From Halieaceae bacterium (GTDB lineage: Bacteria; Pseudomonadota; Gammaproteobacteria; Pseudomonadales; Halieaceae): a stretch of 5,989 nucleotides of DNA. The notes beneath the pieces are model-generated. The model ran no database searches and was not told the DNA's origin. It worked only from the letters and a program-made list of their open reading frames with translations. Position 1 is the stretch's first letter. Each line of letters starts with the position of its first letter. Position numbers and translations under genes: made by a program. Below, one piece after another: positions 5,844-5,989 of this stretch. The DNA lies in assembly GCA_003523185.1 (NCBI GenBank), contig DPGN01000022.1:1-5989 (forward strand), written 5' to 3'.

Positions 5844-5989
5844 GGATGCGATGACCTCAATGCGCGTGCAATGGCGACTGACCGCCACCATACGACACTA
5901 TTCAAGGCAAGCAGAACAGCTACCAGCGCAAGGAACGTAGACACGCCATCCTCGCCCGCGGTGCCCGCGAGTCCAACGGGCGAAAACAA
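5840..5989 (-). CDS. C-terminal end of a membrane protein of unknown family (5' end beyond window)
   Basis: A frame enters from the right edge and runs 49 codons to TGA at 5842-5840. The visible residues hold one hydrophobic segment, STFLALVAVLLALNSVVWW (about 17-35 of the visible part), then a basic tail RSVAIARALRSSHP. This fits the last transmembrane helix of an integral or anchored membrane protein with a cytoplasmic basic end. The exact GTGA overlap with the Gfo/Idh start supports it as a real first gene of the minus-strand unit. It could be a transporter or an anchored enzyme; 49 residues are too few to name a family. Confidence 0.6.
   Translation of the reverse strand: MFSPVGLAGTAGEDGVSTFLALVAVLLALNSVVWWRSVAIARALRSSHP
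5855..5858 (-). promoter_or_regulatory. Possible ribosome binding site for the GTG start of the Gfo/Idh gene
   Basis: GAGG on the minus strand, inside the end of the upstream gene, 11 bases before the GTG at 5843. Spacing is slightly long, but together with the GTGA overlap it favours this start over the ATG at 5798. Confidence 0.4.

Noticed and set aside
5844..5891. ATG at 5891 as the start of the Gfo/Idh gene
   Set aside because: It would overlap the upstream membrane-protein frame by about 50 bases; the GTG at 5843 gives a 4-base overlap like the next junction.

Overview
The window looks like bacterial chromosome with moderate GC, tightly packed genes and Shine-Dalgarno sites. The lipoprotein with fasciclin (FAS1) domains, together with clavaminate-synthase-type oxygenase and Gfo/Idh/MocA genes, would suit a marine gammaproteobacterium. 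That placement is inference only: there is no rRNA or phylogenetic marker gene. I found no tRNA, CRISPR array, insertion sequence or phage gene.

Layout. (1) Positions 1-1514, minus strand: a lipoprotein with three FAS1 domains that runs off the left edge just as a further C-terminal region begins. (2) 1515-1827: a divergent intergenic leader with a good imperfect hairpin just upstream of the next gene's ribosome binding site. (3) 1828-3484, plus strand: a two-gene unit. The first gene encodes a fold-type IV aminotransferase-like protein and the second a small sulfotransferase-like P-loop protein. (4) 3485-3624: a convergent gap with short GGTTTT repeats and T tracts but no convincing terminator. 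(5) 5989-3625, minus strand: a unit of three overlapping genes. It holds the C-terminal tail of a membrane protein, a Gfo/Idh/MocA oxidoreductase, and a 2-oxoglutarate/Fe(II) dioxygenase of the SyrP/AsnO/clavaminate-synthase type. Both junctions are 4-base stop/start overlaps (GTGA and ATGA), so the three are very likely translated together.

The most notable part is the plus-strand pair. Its two proteins match, as separate genes in the opposite order, the two halves of the plant 'branched-chain aminotransferase-like' fusion proteins (N-terminal sulfotransferase-like domain, C-terminal aminotransferase-like domain). In the aminotransferase half, an ungapped alignment puts Asn167 where the PLP-binding lysine should be and Thr200 where the PLP-N1-binding glutamate should be, while the phosphate-binding motifs remain. 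The protein is therefore either a non-transaminating PLP-fold protein or uses an unusual lysine. Beside it lie a putative amino-acid-type hydroxylase and a dehydrogenase. The locus could belong to an undescribed small-molecule pathway, but the two units are convergent, and no substrate can be read from the sequence.
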